From assembly GCA_047974135.1 (NCBI GenBank), contig JBKECC010000150.1, positions 1-28,404 on the forward strand: DNA of 28,404 nucleotides. The letters run 5' to 3'. This document shows, one piece after another, positions 15,228 to 23,028 of the stretch. How positions within the stretch are numbered: the first letter of the stretch is position 1; each line of letters opens with the position of its first letter. The stretch comes from JAIRQK01 sp047974135 (GTDB taxonomy: Bacteria > Campylobacterota > Campylobacteria > Campylobacterales > Campylobacteraceae). A program made the translations under genes and the position numbers. Under the pieces are notes generated by a model. That model was not told the DNA's origin and did not search any database. It saw only the letters and a program-made list of their open reading frames with translations.

Positions 15228-17033
15228 CTAAGCTATCATCTTTCCTTTTGCGATATCATCAAGAACTGGCTGAATAGTGCTAAGAGGTATATCTTTTGTT
15301 TTTATGTACATAAGTCCGTCAACGGCGTTGTTGAAGTTTGGATCAACGTTAAAAGCCATGAGCTTCGCATTTTGCTTGATATATTTTTTAAAAAGTACTG
15401 GAAGTCTCAACATATTTGGCTCAAACTCTTCCACTAAAGAGTCTAAGTTGTTTATATTTTTATCCATCTCTTTTAGTACAAACTCTCTATTTTCTTCACT
15501 CATGGTAACTTTGTACTCGTTTTTTGCTTTTATAAATTTAGAGATGTAGCTATCAAAGTAGTTAGACCTCATAAATTCAACGATAACAGATTTTGAAAAG
15601 TTTGAAAATTGATTGCTGATGCTAACTCCACCGATTATATAGTTTATATTTTTCTCTTTTAATATGATGTGCACTATACCTCTCCAAAGAAGAAGTAGTG
15701 GCATCGGTTGTCTTTGGTAATCAATGCTTACAAAGGCTCTTCCCAGCTCCATGCCTTCAAAGAAAAGGTAGTGTGATTTTGGGCTAAATTTGAAAAGTTC
15801 ACTTAGATAAAAGCCTTTGATGCCGTGTTTTTCGTATATCTCACTTCCAAGTCCTATACGGTAAGCTCCAGCTATCTTTCTTTCAGTTTTATCCCACAAA
15901 AATAGGTGATTATAGTTTTTGTCGTATTCATCTAAATCTATTGATTTGTTTGTGCCTTCGCCAACATTTCTAAAGGTTACTTCTCTTAATCTTCCTATCT
16001 CATTTAATGCATTTGGTATATCTTTGGCTTTTGCAAAATAGCATTCAAATTTGTTATTGTGAGTAAATAAAAGAGCTTCATTTTTGATAAGTTCTAGCTC
16101 CTTTTCTATAGCTATAGTGTCTTGAAATGGGACAATCTCTTCAGGGTTTTGGTTGCCGTCTTTTACAAGGATTTTATCTTTTATCTTTTTGATATTTTTT
16201 TTGAAATTATCTTTATTGTAATATGAAGAAAGCACATAAGTTTTTCTTCTTAAGTACTCTGCAAAATCTTCTAAGTTTTCATGTTCTGCTTGCTTTATAA
16301 GTGGGATTTGTTTTCCTATTCGTATCTGTATTGGTTTTTTAAACTCTCTTAACATCTCTCTTGGCAACATGATGGTTCTAAGGGCTGGGTTTGCTTTGCC
16401 AAGCCAGTAAAAGGTACTACTGTTTTTTGCATTGAAAAATATTGGTATTATCGGAACTTTTGCTTTTTTAATGAGTTTTATGGCTGTAAGTTGCCAAGGT
16501 CTATCTTCAACCTCTTCTAGTAAATTTTTATTTGATACTTCACCTGAAGGAAAAATACCTATACATCCGCCATTTTGCAAATGTTTTAAACTACCTATCA
16601 TTCCTTTTAGACTGTTAAAGCTATCTTTACTATTTTCAAAAGGATTTACGGGGATAAATATATCTTCTAAGTTTTTTATACGTTTTAACATAAAGTTTGC
16701 CATAATTTTAAAGTCTGGTCTTATTTTACTTATCAAGTAGATAAGCAGTAAACCATCAAGTGCGCCAAGAGGGTGATTTGAGATGATTATAAAAGGGCCA
16801 GTTGTTGGGATTTTGCTAAGGTCTGCTTTATGCACTTCAAAAGGAACTTTTAAAACGTTTTCTACAACTTCATCTAAAAACTCATCTTGTGGAAGATGGT
16901 TGATTAGTTTATATCTTTTATTTAAATAGTCTATTTTGGTGATTTTTAAAAATATCCACGCAAAAAATCTACCAAAAATACCAAAGTATTTAAGCCTCGA
17001 GTTTTGTACAACTTCATCTATGCTTAGTAACAT
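15228..17033 (-). CDS. olsF: Fused acyltransferase, OlsF-type ornithine lipid synthase
   Basis: This 601-residue protein joins two acyltransferase domains. The N-terminal half is PlsC/OlsA-like, with NHPLGALDG (His87, Asp93), FPSGEV at 161-166 and VPIIPIFF at 193-200. The C-terminal half is an OlsB-like GNAT/hemolysin-type N-acyltransferase with LREVTFRNVGEG near residue 350, AGAYRIGLGSEIY, FYLSELFKFSP and ELGRAFVSIDYQRQPMPLLL. This order matches OlsF, which makes phosphorus-free ornithine lipids from acyl-ACP: the C-terminal part acylates the amino group and the N-terminal part adds the second chain. His and Asp are five residues apart, not the usual four, a spacing I associate with this branch. 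The amino-acid headgroup is inferred, not shown. Confidence 0.8.
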   Translation of the reverse strand: MLLSIDEVVQNSRLKYFGIFGRFFAWIFLKITKIDYLNKRYKLINHLPQDEFLDEVVENVLKVPFEVHKADLSKIPTTGPFIIISNHPLGALDGLLLIYLISKIRPDFKIMANFMLKRIKNLEDIFIPVNPFENSKDSFNSLKGMIGSLKHLQNGGCIGIFPSGEVSNKNLLEEVEDRPWQLTAIKLIKKAKVPIIPIFFNAKNSSTFYWLGKANPALRTIMLPREMLREFKKPIQIRIGKQIPLIKQAEHENLEDFAEYLRRKTYVLSSYYNKDNFKKNIKKIKDKILVKDGNQNPEEIVPFQDTIAIEKELELIKNEALLFTHNNKFECYFAKAKDIPNALNEIGRLREVTFRNVGEGTNKSIDLDEYDKNYNHLFLWDKTERKIAGAYRIGLGSEIYEKHGIKGFYLSELFKFSPKSHYLFFEGMELGRAFVSIDYQRQPMPLLLLWRGIVHIILKEKNINYIIGGVSISNQFSNFSKSVIVEFMRSNYFDSYISKFIKAKNEYKVTMSEENREFVLKEMDKNINNLDSLVEEFEPNMLRLPVLFKKYIKQNAKLMAFNVDPNFNNAVDGLMYIKTKDIPLSTIQPVLDDIAKGKMIA

Positions 17034-17118
17034 AATCTCTTGCCTTTAAAAATTTTTTAATAAAGCAAGTGTTGCAAGTTTTTATTTCAAATTGAATACA
17101 TCCTTTACTTGCACAAGA

Positions 17119-18144
17119 TTATCTCACTAAATCTATATAAGCCCCATAACCCTCTTTTTGCATATCTTCAAGAGGTATAAACCTTAGAGATGCACTGTTT
17201 ATGCAGTATCTAAGTCCACCTTTTTCTTTTGGACCATCGTTAAAGACATGACCTAAATGTGTATCTCCAATTTTGCTTTTTACTTCAATTCTACTCATGC
17301 CATGACTGTAGTCATTTTTTTCATCAATACTATTTTTTTGAATTGGTTTTGTAAAACTTGGCCAACCAGAACCTGAATCAAATTTGTCGGATGAGCTAAA
17401 AAGTGGTTCACCAGTTACTATATCCACATAAATACCTTTTTTATGGTTATCCCAGTATTTTCCGCTAAATGCTCTTTCTGTTCCAGACTCTTGTGTTACT
17501 TGATATTGAAGAGTGGAGAGTTTTTCTTTTAACTCACTTTGACTTGGTTTTTTATACTCAACTTTTTTTAAATCTTTTAAACTCTCAAATGAAATGTGAC
17601 AATAACCGTTTGGATTTTTCTTGAGATATTTTTGATGATACTCTTCAGCTGCATAGTAATTTTTCAAAGGTAAAACTTCAACAACTAATGCTTTCGTGTA
17701 ACTTTTTTGAACCTCATTAAAAACTTCATCTATTATCTCTTTATCTTTATCATCTATATAATAAATGCCAGTTCTATACTGACTTCCTATATCATTTCCT
17801 TGTTTGTTTAAACTTGTTGGATTTATAATTTTAAAAAATTGTTCTATTAATGTTTTTAAACTTACTATATTTTTATTGTACTTTACATGTAAAGTTTCAG
17901 CATATCCTGTATTGCCAGTGCAAACTTCTTTATATGTTGGATTTTGTATATTTCCATTTGCATAACCAACGGAGGTTTCTAAAACTCCATCGATCCTTGA
18001 AAAGTACTCTTCAACTCCCCAAAAACATCCACCTGCTAAATATATCTCATTTGTTTGCATCTTTAACTCCTTTGTTTTATTTTCGATAGAAAAAGAGTCG
18101 GATACAAAAAGCATTAAACAGATAAAAAAAGAAAAAAATTTCAT
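17119..18144 (-). CDS. msrAB: Exported MsrA-MsrB methionine sulfoxide reductase fusion
   Basis: This 341-residue fusion repairs both stereoisomers of oxidised methionine. The N-terminus (MKFFSFFICLMLFVSDSFS) is a signal peptide, so it should act in the periplasm. The MsrA domain has GGCFWGVEEYF with catalytic Cys40 and YHQKYLKKNPNGYCHI. The MsrB domain has RAFSGKYWDN, FDSGSGWPSF, THLGHVFNDGP and catalytic Cys314 in RYCINSASLRF. The two CxxC zinc sites of many MsrB proteins are absent (YVDIVTGEPLF and KSKIGDTHLGHVF), a zinc-free form. One TTTACATGTAAA (17882-17893) lies inside the gene. Electron supply would need a periplasmic thiol system not seen here. Confidence 0.93.
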   Translation of the reverse strand: MKFFSFFICLMLFVSDSFSIENKTKELKMQTNEIYLAGGCFWGVEEYFSRIDGVLETSVGYANGNIQNPTYKEVCTGNTGYAETLHVKYNKNIVSLKTLIEQFFKIINPTSLNKQGNDIGSQYRTGIYYIDDKDKEIIDEVFNEVQKSYTKALVVEVLPLKNYYAAEEYHQKYLKKNPNGYCHISFESLKDLKKVEYKKPSQSELKEKLSTLQYQVTQESGTERAFSGKYWDNHKKGIYVDIVTGEPLFSSSDKFDSGSGWPSFTKPIQKNSIDEKNDYSHGMSRIEVKSKIGDTHLGHVFNDGPKEKGGLRYCINSASLRFIPLEDMQKEGYGAYIDLVR

Positions 18145-18259
18145 GTCAACTCTTTTAAATTATAAGATAGCAAATTATATCTTTACATGTATATATCTTT
18201 TTTTAATCGAAATAATTAACAAAATAAGCAAAAAAATGTTTACATGTAAAGAAATTCTC

Positions 18260-18288
18260 TTGACTTGCAAAATCTTTTAAGATATAAT
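18260..18288 (+). promoter_or_regulatory. Consensus sigma-70 promoter for the tRNA-tuf cluster
   Basis: TTGACT (18260-18265) and TATAAT (18283-18288) are separated by exactly 17 bases, and the first tRNA starts 20 bases after the -10 box. This is a near-perfect vegetative promoter and fits a stable RNA operon. A TTTACATGTAAA lies directly upstream at 18239-18250. Confidence 0.85.
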
Positions 18289-18308
18289 TTCCGCTCGCAA
18301 AAACAAAA

Positions 18309-18384
18309 GCCGATGTAGCTCAGTTGGTAGAGCAACTGCCTTGTAAGCAGTAGGTCGGGGGTTCGAGTCCCTTTATCGGCTCCA
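18309..18384 (+). tRNA. tRNA-Thr (anticodon TGT)
   Basis: A full cloverleaf is visible: acceptor GCCGATG with TATCGGC, anticodon loop CTTGTAA giving anticodon TGT, T-loop TTCGAGT, and encoded CCA at 18382-18384. It is the first gene after the consensus promoter. Confidence 0.97.
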
Positions 18385-18429
18385 TTTTTGTACAGTGTTT
18401 GACCAGATTATGGTGCAGATACCGCTTTA

Positions 18430-18515
<86 letters not shown>

Positions 18516-18529
18516 TCAAATTAGCCAGT

Positions 18530-18606
18530 GCGGGAATAGCTCAGTTGGCTAGAGCATCAGCCTTCCAAGCTGAGGGTCGCGGGTTCGAGTCCCGTGTCCC
18601 GCTCCA
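18530..18606 (+). tRNA. tRNA-Gly (anticodon TCC)
   Basis: A 77-base tRNA with anticodon loop CTTCCAA (TCC), T-loop TTCGAGT and encoded CCA at 18604-18606. Acceptor GCGGGAA faces GTCCCGC, leaving one A-G mismatch at the base of the acceptor stem (7:66); all other pairs hold. Confidence 0.95.
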
Positions 18607-18733
18607 ACCAAAAGCGGTAAATTATAATGACTGGGAGCTGTTGAAATTAACTAATCTTAACTTCAACTATCAAAAGTTAACAGTTTTGTAGTAGAATTGC
18701 TACATTATAATATTAAAATAATCATAATTTGTG

Positions 18734-18739
18734 TATAAT
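18734..18739 (+). promoter_or_regulatory. Candidate -10 box before tRNA-Thr(GGT)/tuf
   Basis: TATAAT, preceded by a TGTG-like element, lies 33 bases before the second tRNA-Thr. Another TATAAT is at 18706-18711. No good -35 is seen. A separate promoter for tRNA-Thr-tuf is plausible but unproven. Confidence 0.4.
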
Positions 18740-18772
18740 CGCCGTTTTGACTAATTAGACAAAAAGACCGTT

Positions 18773-18847
<75 letters not shown>

Positions 18848-18926
18848 TTTCTGCGGAAGAAAATGAGATTTTAGTTTAAATAGTCATTTAAAAATTTAAA
18901 GAAAAAACCTAATATGGAGGAATAAG

Positions 18927-20126
18927 ATGGCTAAAGAAAAATTCGAAAGAACCAAGCCACACGTAAACATTGGTACTATTGGTCACGTTGACCACGGTAA
19001 AACTACACTTACAGCTGCTATTTCAGGTGTACTTGCTACTAAAGGTCTTGCAATTATGAAAGACTACGATAATATCGATAATGCTCCAGAAGAGAAAGAG
19101 CGCGGTATTACAATCGCTACTTCACATATTGAATATGAAACAGAAAATAGACATTATGCACACGTTGACTGCCCAGGCCACGCTGACTATGTTAAAAACA
19201 TGATTACTGGTGCTGCACAAATGGACGGCGCTATACTTGTTGTTTCTGCTGCAGATGGTCCTATGCCACAAACAAGAGAGCATATCCTTCTTTCACGCCA
19301 AGTTGGTGTTCCATATATCGTAGTATTTATGAACAAAGCTGACATGGTTGATGATGCAGAACTTTTAGAGTTAGTTGAAATGGAAATTCGTGAATTATTA
19401 AATGAATATGATTTCCCAGGTGACGATACTCCAATCGTAGCTGGTTCAGCTCTTAAAGCTTTAGAAGAAGCTAAAACTGGTAAACTTGGTTCATGGGGCG
19501 AGAAAGTTCTTGCTTTAATGGCAGAAGTAGACAGATTTATTCCAACTCCAGCTCGTGCAACAGATAAAGATTTCTTGATGCCAGTTGAAGATGTTTTCTC
19601 AATTTCTGGTCGTGGTACAGTTGTAACAGGTAGAATTGAAAAAGGTATCGTTAAAATTGGTGAGACAATTGAAATCGTTGGTATTAAACCTACTCAAACA
19701 ACAACAGTTACTGGTGTTGAAATGTTTAGAAAAGAGATGGCTCAAGGTGAAGCAGGCGATAACTGCGGTATCTTACTAAGAGGCACTAAAAAAGAAGACG
19801 TTGAAAGAGGAATGGTTCTTTGTAAGCCAAAATCAATCACTCCACATACAGAATTTGAAGGTGAAGTGTATATTCTTACAAAAGAAGAGGGTGGAAGACA
19901 TACTCCATTCTTTAACAACTACAGACCACAATTTTATGTTAGAACAACAGACGTAACAGGTTCAATTACACTTCCAGAAGGTACTGAAATGGTTATGCCA
20001 GGCGATAACATTAAAATCAAAGTTACACTAATCAATCCAATCGCTCTAGAAGATGGAACAAGATTTGCGATTCGTGAAGGTGGAAAAACTGTAGGTTCTG
20101 GTGTTGTTTCTAAGATATTAAAATAG
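18927..20126 (+). CDS. tuf: Elongation factor Tu
   Basis: This 399-residue GTPase delivers aminoacyl-tRNA to the ribosome. The G1 loop GHVDHGKT is at 19-26, followed by GITIATSHIEYE, DCPGHADYVKNMITGAAQMDG and NKADMVDD for guanine recognition; domains 2 and 3 follow, ending SGVVSKILK. A strong GGAGG lies at 18917-18921. The gene is preceded by tRNA-Thr and followed by a hairpin and rpmG. Confidence 0.99.
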   Translation: MAKEKFERTKPHVNIGTIGHVDHGKTTLTAAISGVLATKGLAIMKDYDNIDNAPEEKERGITIATSHIEYETENRHYAHVDCPGHADYVKNMITGAAQMDGAILVVSAADGPMPQTREHILLSRQVGVPYIVVFMNKADMVDDAELLELVEMEIRELLNEYDFPGDDTPIVAGSALKALEEAKTGKLGSWGEKVLALMAEVDRFIPTPARATDKDFLMPVEDVFSISGRGTVVTGRIEKGIVKIGETIEIVGIKPTQTTTVTGVEMFRKEMAQGEAGDNCGILLRGTKKEDVERGMVLCKPKSITPHTEFEGEVYILTKEEGGRHTPFFNNYRPQFYVRTTDVTGSITLPEGTEMVMPGDNIKIKVTLINPIALEDGTRFAIREGGKTVGSGVVSKILK

Positions 20127-20134
20127 ATTAATAA

Positions 20135-20158
20135 ATGTAAGGGATAAAACCCTTACAT
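20135..20158 (+). terminator. Hairpin after tuf
   Basis: ATGTAAGGG (20135-20143) pairs perfectly with CCCTTACAT (20150-20158) across an ATAAAA loop. The 3' arm overlaps a copy of the TTACATGTAA palindrome. There is no T-run after it, so it may only partly terminate or may stabilise the tuf mRNA end. Confidence 0.55.
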
Positions 20159-20177
20159 GTAAAATGAAGGTATTTAG

Positions 20178-20336
20178 ATGAGAATCAAAATTGGATTAAA
20201 GTGTGTTGAGAGTGGAGATATTAACTACACTACAACAAAAAACAGTAAAACTATGACAGAGAAATATGAAACAAAAAAATATTCTCCTCGTTTGAAAAAA
20301 CACACTGTTCACAAAGAAGTTAAATTAAAAAGTTAA
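20178..20336 (+). CDS. rpmG: 50S ribosomal protein L33
   Basis: This 52-residue protein begins MRIKIGLKCVESGDINYTTT and ends in KKHTVHKEVKLKS, the L33 pattern. GAAGG at 20166-20170 precedes the ATG. Zinc-binding L33 has four cysteines in two CxxC pairs; here only the first Cys (CVES) remains and the second pair reads SPRL, so it is a zinc-free form. Its position between tuf and tRNA-Trp/secE is the usual one in this phylum. Confidence 0.95.
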   Translation: MRIKIGLKCVESGDINYTTTKNSKTMTEKYETKKYSPRLKKHTVHKEVKLKS

Positions 20337-20362
20337 TCCCAATTAAAATTTTTTGGGATTAA
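20333..20362 (+). terminator. Perfect 10-bp hairpin at the rpmG stop
   Basis: TTAATCCCAA (20333-20342) and TTGGGATTAA (20353-20362) form an uninterrupted stem that includes the rpmG stop codon, with an A/T loop. It lies nine bases before tRNA-Trp and has no T-tail. It may be an attenuator or a processing signal that separates mRNA from the tRNA. Confidence 0.5.
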
Positions 20363-20371
20363 TATTAAGTT

Positions 20372-20447
20372 AGGGTAGTAGCTCTAATGGTAGAGCGTCG
20401 GTCTCCAAAACCGCAGGTTGGGGGTTCGAGTCCCTCCTACCCTGCCA
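20372..20447 (+). tRNA. tRNA-Trp (anticodon CCA)
   Basis: A 76-base tRNA with acceptor AGGGTAG pairing CTACCCT, anticodon loop CTCCAAA (CCA), T-loop TTCGAGT, discriminator G and encoded CCA at 20445-20447. The standard tRNA-Trp-secE-nusG order is conserved. Confidence 0.98.
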
Positions 20448-20464
20448 CTGTAAGGTTGAAATTT

Positions 20465-20647
20465 ATGGAAAAATTGGTAAGTTATATAAAAAACTCAAGA
20501 GCAGAACTTGGAAAGGTTATCTTTCCTACAAAAATACAAATAAGAACTGCTTTTATCTCTGTTTTTATCGTTGTAACAATTATTTCAATATTTTTGGCTC
20601 TTGTTGATCTTATTATGTCAAATTCACTATCTGTAATTATGAATTAA
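20465..20647 (+). CDS. secE: Preprotein translocase subunit SecE
   Basis: This 60-residue single-span subunit of the SecYEG translocon begins MEKLVSYIKNSRAELGKVIF, the amphipathic helix of short SecE proteins; the family motif around E-L-x-K-V-x-x-P-T is present. One transmembrane helix (about residues 28-52) follows. The open frame extends upstream through tRNA-Trp, which cannot be coding; ATG 20465 with AAGG at 20452-20455 is the true start. Confidence 0.96.
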   Translation: MEKLVSYIKNSRAELGKVIFPTKIQIRTAFISVFIVVTIISIFLALVDLIMSNSLSVIMN

Positions 20648-20657
20648 GGATAGATTG

Positions 20658-21191
20658 ATGACAAATTGTAAGTGGTATGCAATTCAAACATATGCTGGAA
20701 GTGAGCAAAGTGTTAAAAGAGCAATCGAAACTTTAGTAAAAGATCATGGAATTGAAGATAAATTAGAAAGTATTCTTGTTCCAACAGAAGATGTTATTGA
20801 AGTAAAAAATGGAAAGAAAAAAATCAGTGAGAGAAGTCTTTACTCTGGTTATGTTTTTGCAAAATTAGATTTAGATACAGCTTTATGGCACAAGATTCAA
20901 TCTTTGCCAAAAGTTAGCCGTTTTATTGGTGAGTCAAAAAAACCTACACCATTAAGCGATAAAGATATAAATCTTATTTTGGAAAAAGCAGAGAAAAAAG
21001 GTGCACCAAAACCAAAAATCTCGTTTGACGATGGTGAAAGTGTAAGAATTACTGAAGGACCATTTGCAAACTTTACGGGTATTGTAGAAGAGTATGATAT
21101 GGTACGTGGACTTTTACGTCTAAACGTATCTATTTTTGGTAGAAGTACACCAGTTGAGATTTTATATTCTCAAGTTGAAAAAATTGTTTAA
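20658..21191 (+). CDS. nusG: Transcription termination/antitermination factor NusG
   Basis: This 177-residue protein binds RNA polymerase to reduce pausing and links it to Rho or the ribosome. The NGN domain starts with CKWYAIQTYAGSEQSVK, with SLYSGYVFAKLDLD and LPKVSRFIG following; the KOW domain has GESVRITEGPFANFTGIVEE near 130. I take ATG 20658, seven bases after AAGGA (20646-20650), rather than the preceding TTG. The ribosome-binding site overlaps the secE stop. Confidence 0.98.
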   Translation: MTNCKWYAIQTYAGSEQSVKRAIETLVKDHGIEDKLESILVPTEDVIEVKNGKKKISERSLYSGYVFAKLDLDTALWHKIQSLPKVSRFIGESKKPTPLSDKDINLILEKAEKKGAPKPKISFDDGESVRITEGPFANFTGIVEEYDMVRGLLRLNVSIFGRSTPVEILYSQVEKIV

Positions 21192-21203
21192 AGGAATGAA
21201 TAG

Positions 21204-21629
21204 ATGGCTAAAAAAGTAATTGGCGAAATAAAGCTTCAAATTGCTGCTGGTAAAGCAAATCCATCACCACCAGTTGGACCAGCTCTTGGTCAAAGAGGTG
21301 TTAATATTATGGAGTTTTGTAAAGCTTTTAATGAAAGAACAAAAGAGATGGCTGGTTTTAAAATCCCAGTTATCATAACTGTATATGCAGACAAAAGTTT
21401 TACTTTTATTACAAAACAACCACCAGTAACTGACTTAATCAAAAAAGCTGCAAACTTTACAAAAGGTTCAGAAAACCCATTGAAAAATAAAATTGCAAAA
21501 TTGACAAAAGCTCAAGTTATGGAAATAGTTGATAAAAAATTAGTAGATTTAAACACTACCAATAAAGAGCAAGCTGCTAAAATCGTAGCTGGTTCTGCTA
21601 GAAGTATTGGTGTGGAGATAGTTGACTAA
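21204..21629 (+). CDS. rplK: 50S ribosomal protein L11
   Basis: This 141-residue protein of the GTPase-associated centre has the N-terminal motif GKANPSPPVGPALGQRGVNI and the C-terminal 23S rRNA-binding part with GSARSIGVEI. AAGGA lies eight bases before the ATG. It is followed by a 64-bp spacer with a CCGCTT/AAGCGG hairpin (21639-21659) before rplA. Confidence 0.99.
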   Translation: MAKKVIGEIKLQIAAGKANPSPPVGPALGQRGVNIMEFCKAFNERTKEMAGFKIPVIITVYADKSFTFITKQPPVTDLIKKAANFTKGSENPLKNKIAKLTKAQVMEIVDKKLVDLNTTNKEQAAKIVAGSARSIGVEIVD

Positions 21630-21638
21630 ATACCTTGA

Positions 21639-21659
21639 CCGCTTAGGTTAAAAAAGCGG
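21639..21659 (+). promoter_or_regulatory. Small hairpin between rplK and rplA
   Basis: CCGCTT (21639-21644) pairs with AAGCGG (21654-21659), the only GC-rich stem in this spacer. It could be a processing or L1-feedback site; the E. coli L1 target is upstream of rplK, so this is uncertain. Confidence 0.35.
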
Positions 21660-21693
21660 AAGCACATAAAAATATATGCGGAGATAATATACA

Positions 21694-22395
21694 ATGGCAA
21701 AAAATTCAAAAAGATTAGAAGAGTTACTTAAAAAAGTAGATACTACAAAAGTTTATAATTCTGAAGAAGCAATCAAAACAGTAAAAAATCTAAAATCAGC
21801 TAAATTTGATGAAACTATAGAAGTTGCATTAAAATTAAACGTTGATCCAAGACATGCTGACCAAATGGTAAGAGGTTCAGTTGTTCTTCCAGCAGGTACT
21901 GGTAAAGTTGCTCGTGTTGCAGTTATCGCAAAAGATATCAAAGCAGACGAAGCAAAAAAAGCTGGTGCAGATATAGTAGGAAGCGATGACTTAATCGAAG
22001 ATATTCAAAAAGGTATTTTCAACTTTGATGTTCTTATAGCTACTCCAAACATGATGGGATTAGTTGGTAAAGTAGGTCGTTTACTTGGACCAAAAGGTTT
22101 AATGCCTAACCCAAAAACTGGAACTGTAACTATGGATGTTGCAAAAGCAGTTGAAAACGTAAAAGGTGGACAAGTAAATTTCCGTGTTGACAAACAAGGA
22201 AATATTCACGCTGGTATTGGTAAAGTAAGTTTTAGCGAAGATCAAATCAGAGATAACTTTACAACTTTTATTAAAGCTATAAACAAACATAAACCATCAG
22301 CTGCAAAAGGTAGATATATTAAATCTGCTGCATTGTCACTTACAATGAGCCCTTCAATTAACCTTGAAACTCAAGAATTAATAGATTTAAGATAA
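21694..22395 (+). CDS. rplA: 50S ribosomal protein L1
   Basis: This 233-residue protein of the L1 stalk contains the signature VGRLLGPKGLMPNPKTGTV near residue 130 and the N-terminal AKNSKRLEELLKKVD. It binds 23S rRNA and commonly represses its own operon mRNA. GCGGAG (21678-21683) precedes the ATG. Confidence 0.99.
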   Translation: MAKNSKRLEELLKKVDTTKVYNSEEAIKTVKNLKSAKFDETIEVALKLNVDPRHADQMVRGSVVLPAGTGKVARVAVIAKDIKADEAKKAGADIVGSDDLIEDIQKGIFNFDVLIATPNMMGLVGKVGRLLGPKGLMPNPKTGTVTMDVAKAVENVKGGQVNFRVDKQGNIHAGIGKVSFSEDQIRDNFTTFIKAINKHKPSAAKGRYIKSAALSLTMSPSINLETQELIDLR

Positions 22396-22405
22396 CAAAA
22401 AAACT

Positions 22406-22433
22406 TTTACATGTAAACACCTTTTACATGTAA
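22406..22433. repeat. Paired ACATGT palindromes after rplA
   Basis: TTTACATGTAAA (22406-22417) and TTACATGTAA (22424-22433) lie six bases apart, 10 bp after the rplA stop. The two copies can pair with each other into a hairpin. Position suggests an mRNA boundary between rplKA and rplJL; no clear T-run follows. Confidence 0.6.
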
Positions 22434-22440
22434 TTTATCT

Positions 22441-22520
22441 TTGATTGGAGATAGTAGAGGTTAATACTTAATTTAGGGAAACCTAACTCTACTTGAAATC
22501 AGCCCCAGTCGGAAAGGAGA
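22441..22520 (+). promoter_or_regulatory. L10 leader: autoregulatory mRNA structure
   Basis: Between rplA and rplJ an inverted pair AGTAGAG (22453-22459) and CTCTACT (22487-22493) encloses a second short helix GGTT/AACC with unpaired bases between, followed by AGCCCCAGTC and the rplJ ribosome-binding site. This matches the layout of the L10 leader, bound by the L10-L7/L12 complex to repress rplJL. I recognised it by position and pairing, not by a model search. Confidence 0.65.
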
Positions 22521-22524
22521 AGAA

Positions 22525-23007
22525 ATGACTAAAGAAGAAAAAGCGAAACTTGTTGAGAGTCTGACTGAAGAATTTAAAGCTTCTGACGCAGTTGTAGTTT
22601 GTGATTACAAAGGCTTAAGCGTTAAAAAAATTGAAGGTTTAAGAAACAAAGCAAGAGAAGTTAGTATCAAAGTTCAAGTTGTAAAAAATACACTTGCAGG
22701 TATAGCACTTAAAAACGCAGATAAAGATGGCATGGTATTGAAAGATACAAATATCTTTATTTGGGGTCCAGACCAACTTCAAGTAAGTAAAGTTGTTGCT
22801 GAATTTGCTAAAACAAATGAACAGTTCCAAATCAAAACTGCATTTGTTGATGGTGAAGTTGCAACTGCTGCTAAAATTGAAGCATTATCAAAAATGCCTT
22901 CACGCAACGAATTACTTGCAATGTTACTACAAGTTTGGAATGCACCGATTACAAATTTTACTATCGGTTTGGATGCTCTTAGAGCTAAAAAAGAACAATC
23001 AGCATAA
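22525..23007 (+). CDS. rplJ: 50S ribosomal protein L10
   Basis: This 160-residue protein anchors the L7/L12 stalk. The N-terminus TKEEKAKLVESLTEEF and the stretch VVCDYKGLSVKKIEGLRNK match the family; the C-terminal helix that holds L7/L12 dimers ends in LDALRAKKEQ. AAGGAG at 22514-22519 gives a strong start after the L10 leader. Confidence 0.98.
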   Translation: MTKEEKAKLVESLTEEFKASDAVVVCDYKGLSVKKIEGLRNKAREVSIKVQVVKNTLAGIALKNADKDGMVLKDTNIFIWGPDQLQVSKVVAEFAKTNEQFQIKTAFVDGEVATAAKIEALSKMPSRNELLAMLLQVWNAPITNFTIGLDALRAKKEQSA

Positions 23008-23028
23008 TATAAAAGTGGGAGATTAAAA

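Noticed and set aside
14916..15437. 173-codon open frame on the plus strand
   Set aside because: It spans the yaaA start, the palindrome-containing spacer and the olsF end in antisense; no motif or start signal supports it.
20387..20464. N-terminal extension of SecE
   Set aside because: The extension is translated tRNA-Trp sequence; SecE starts at 20465.
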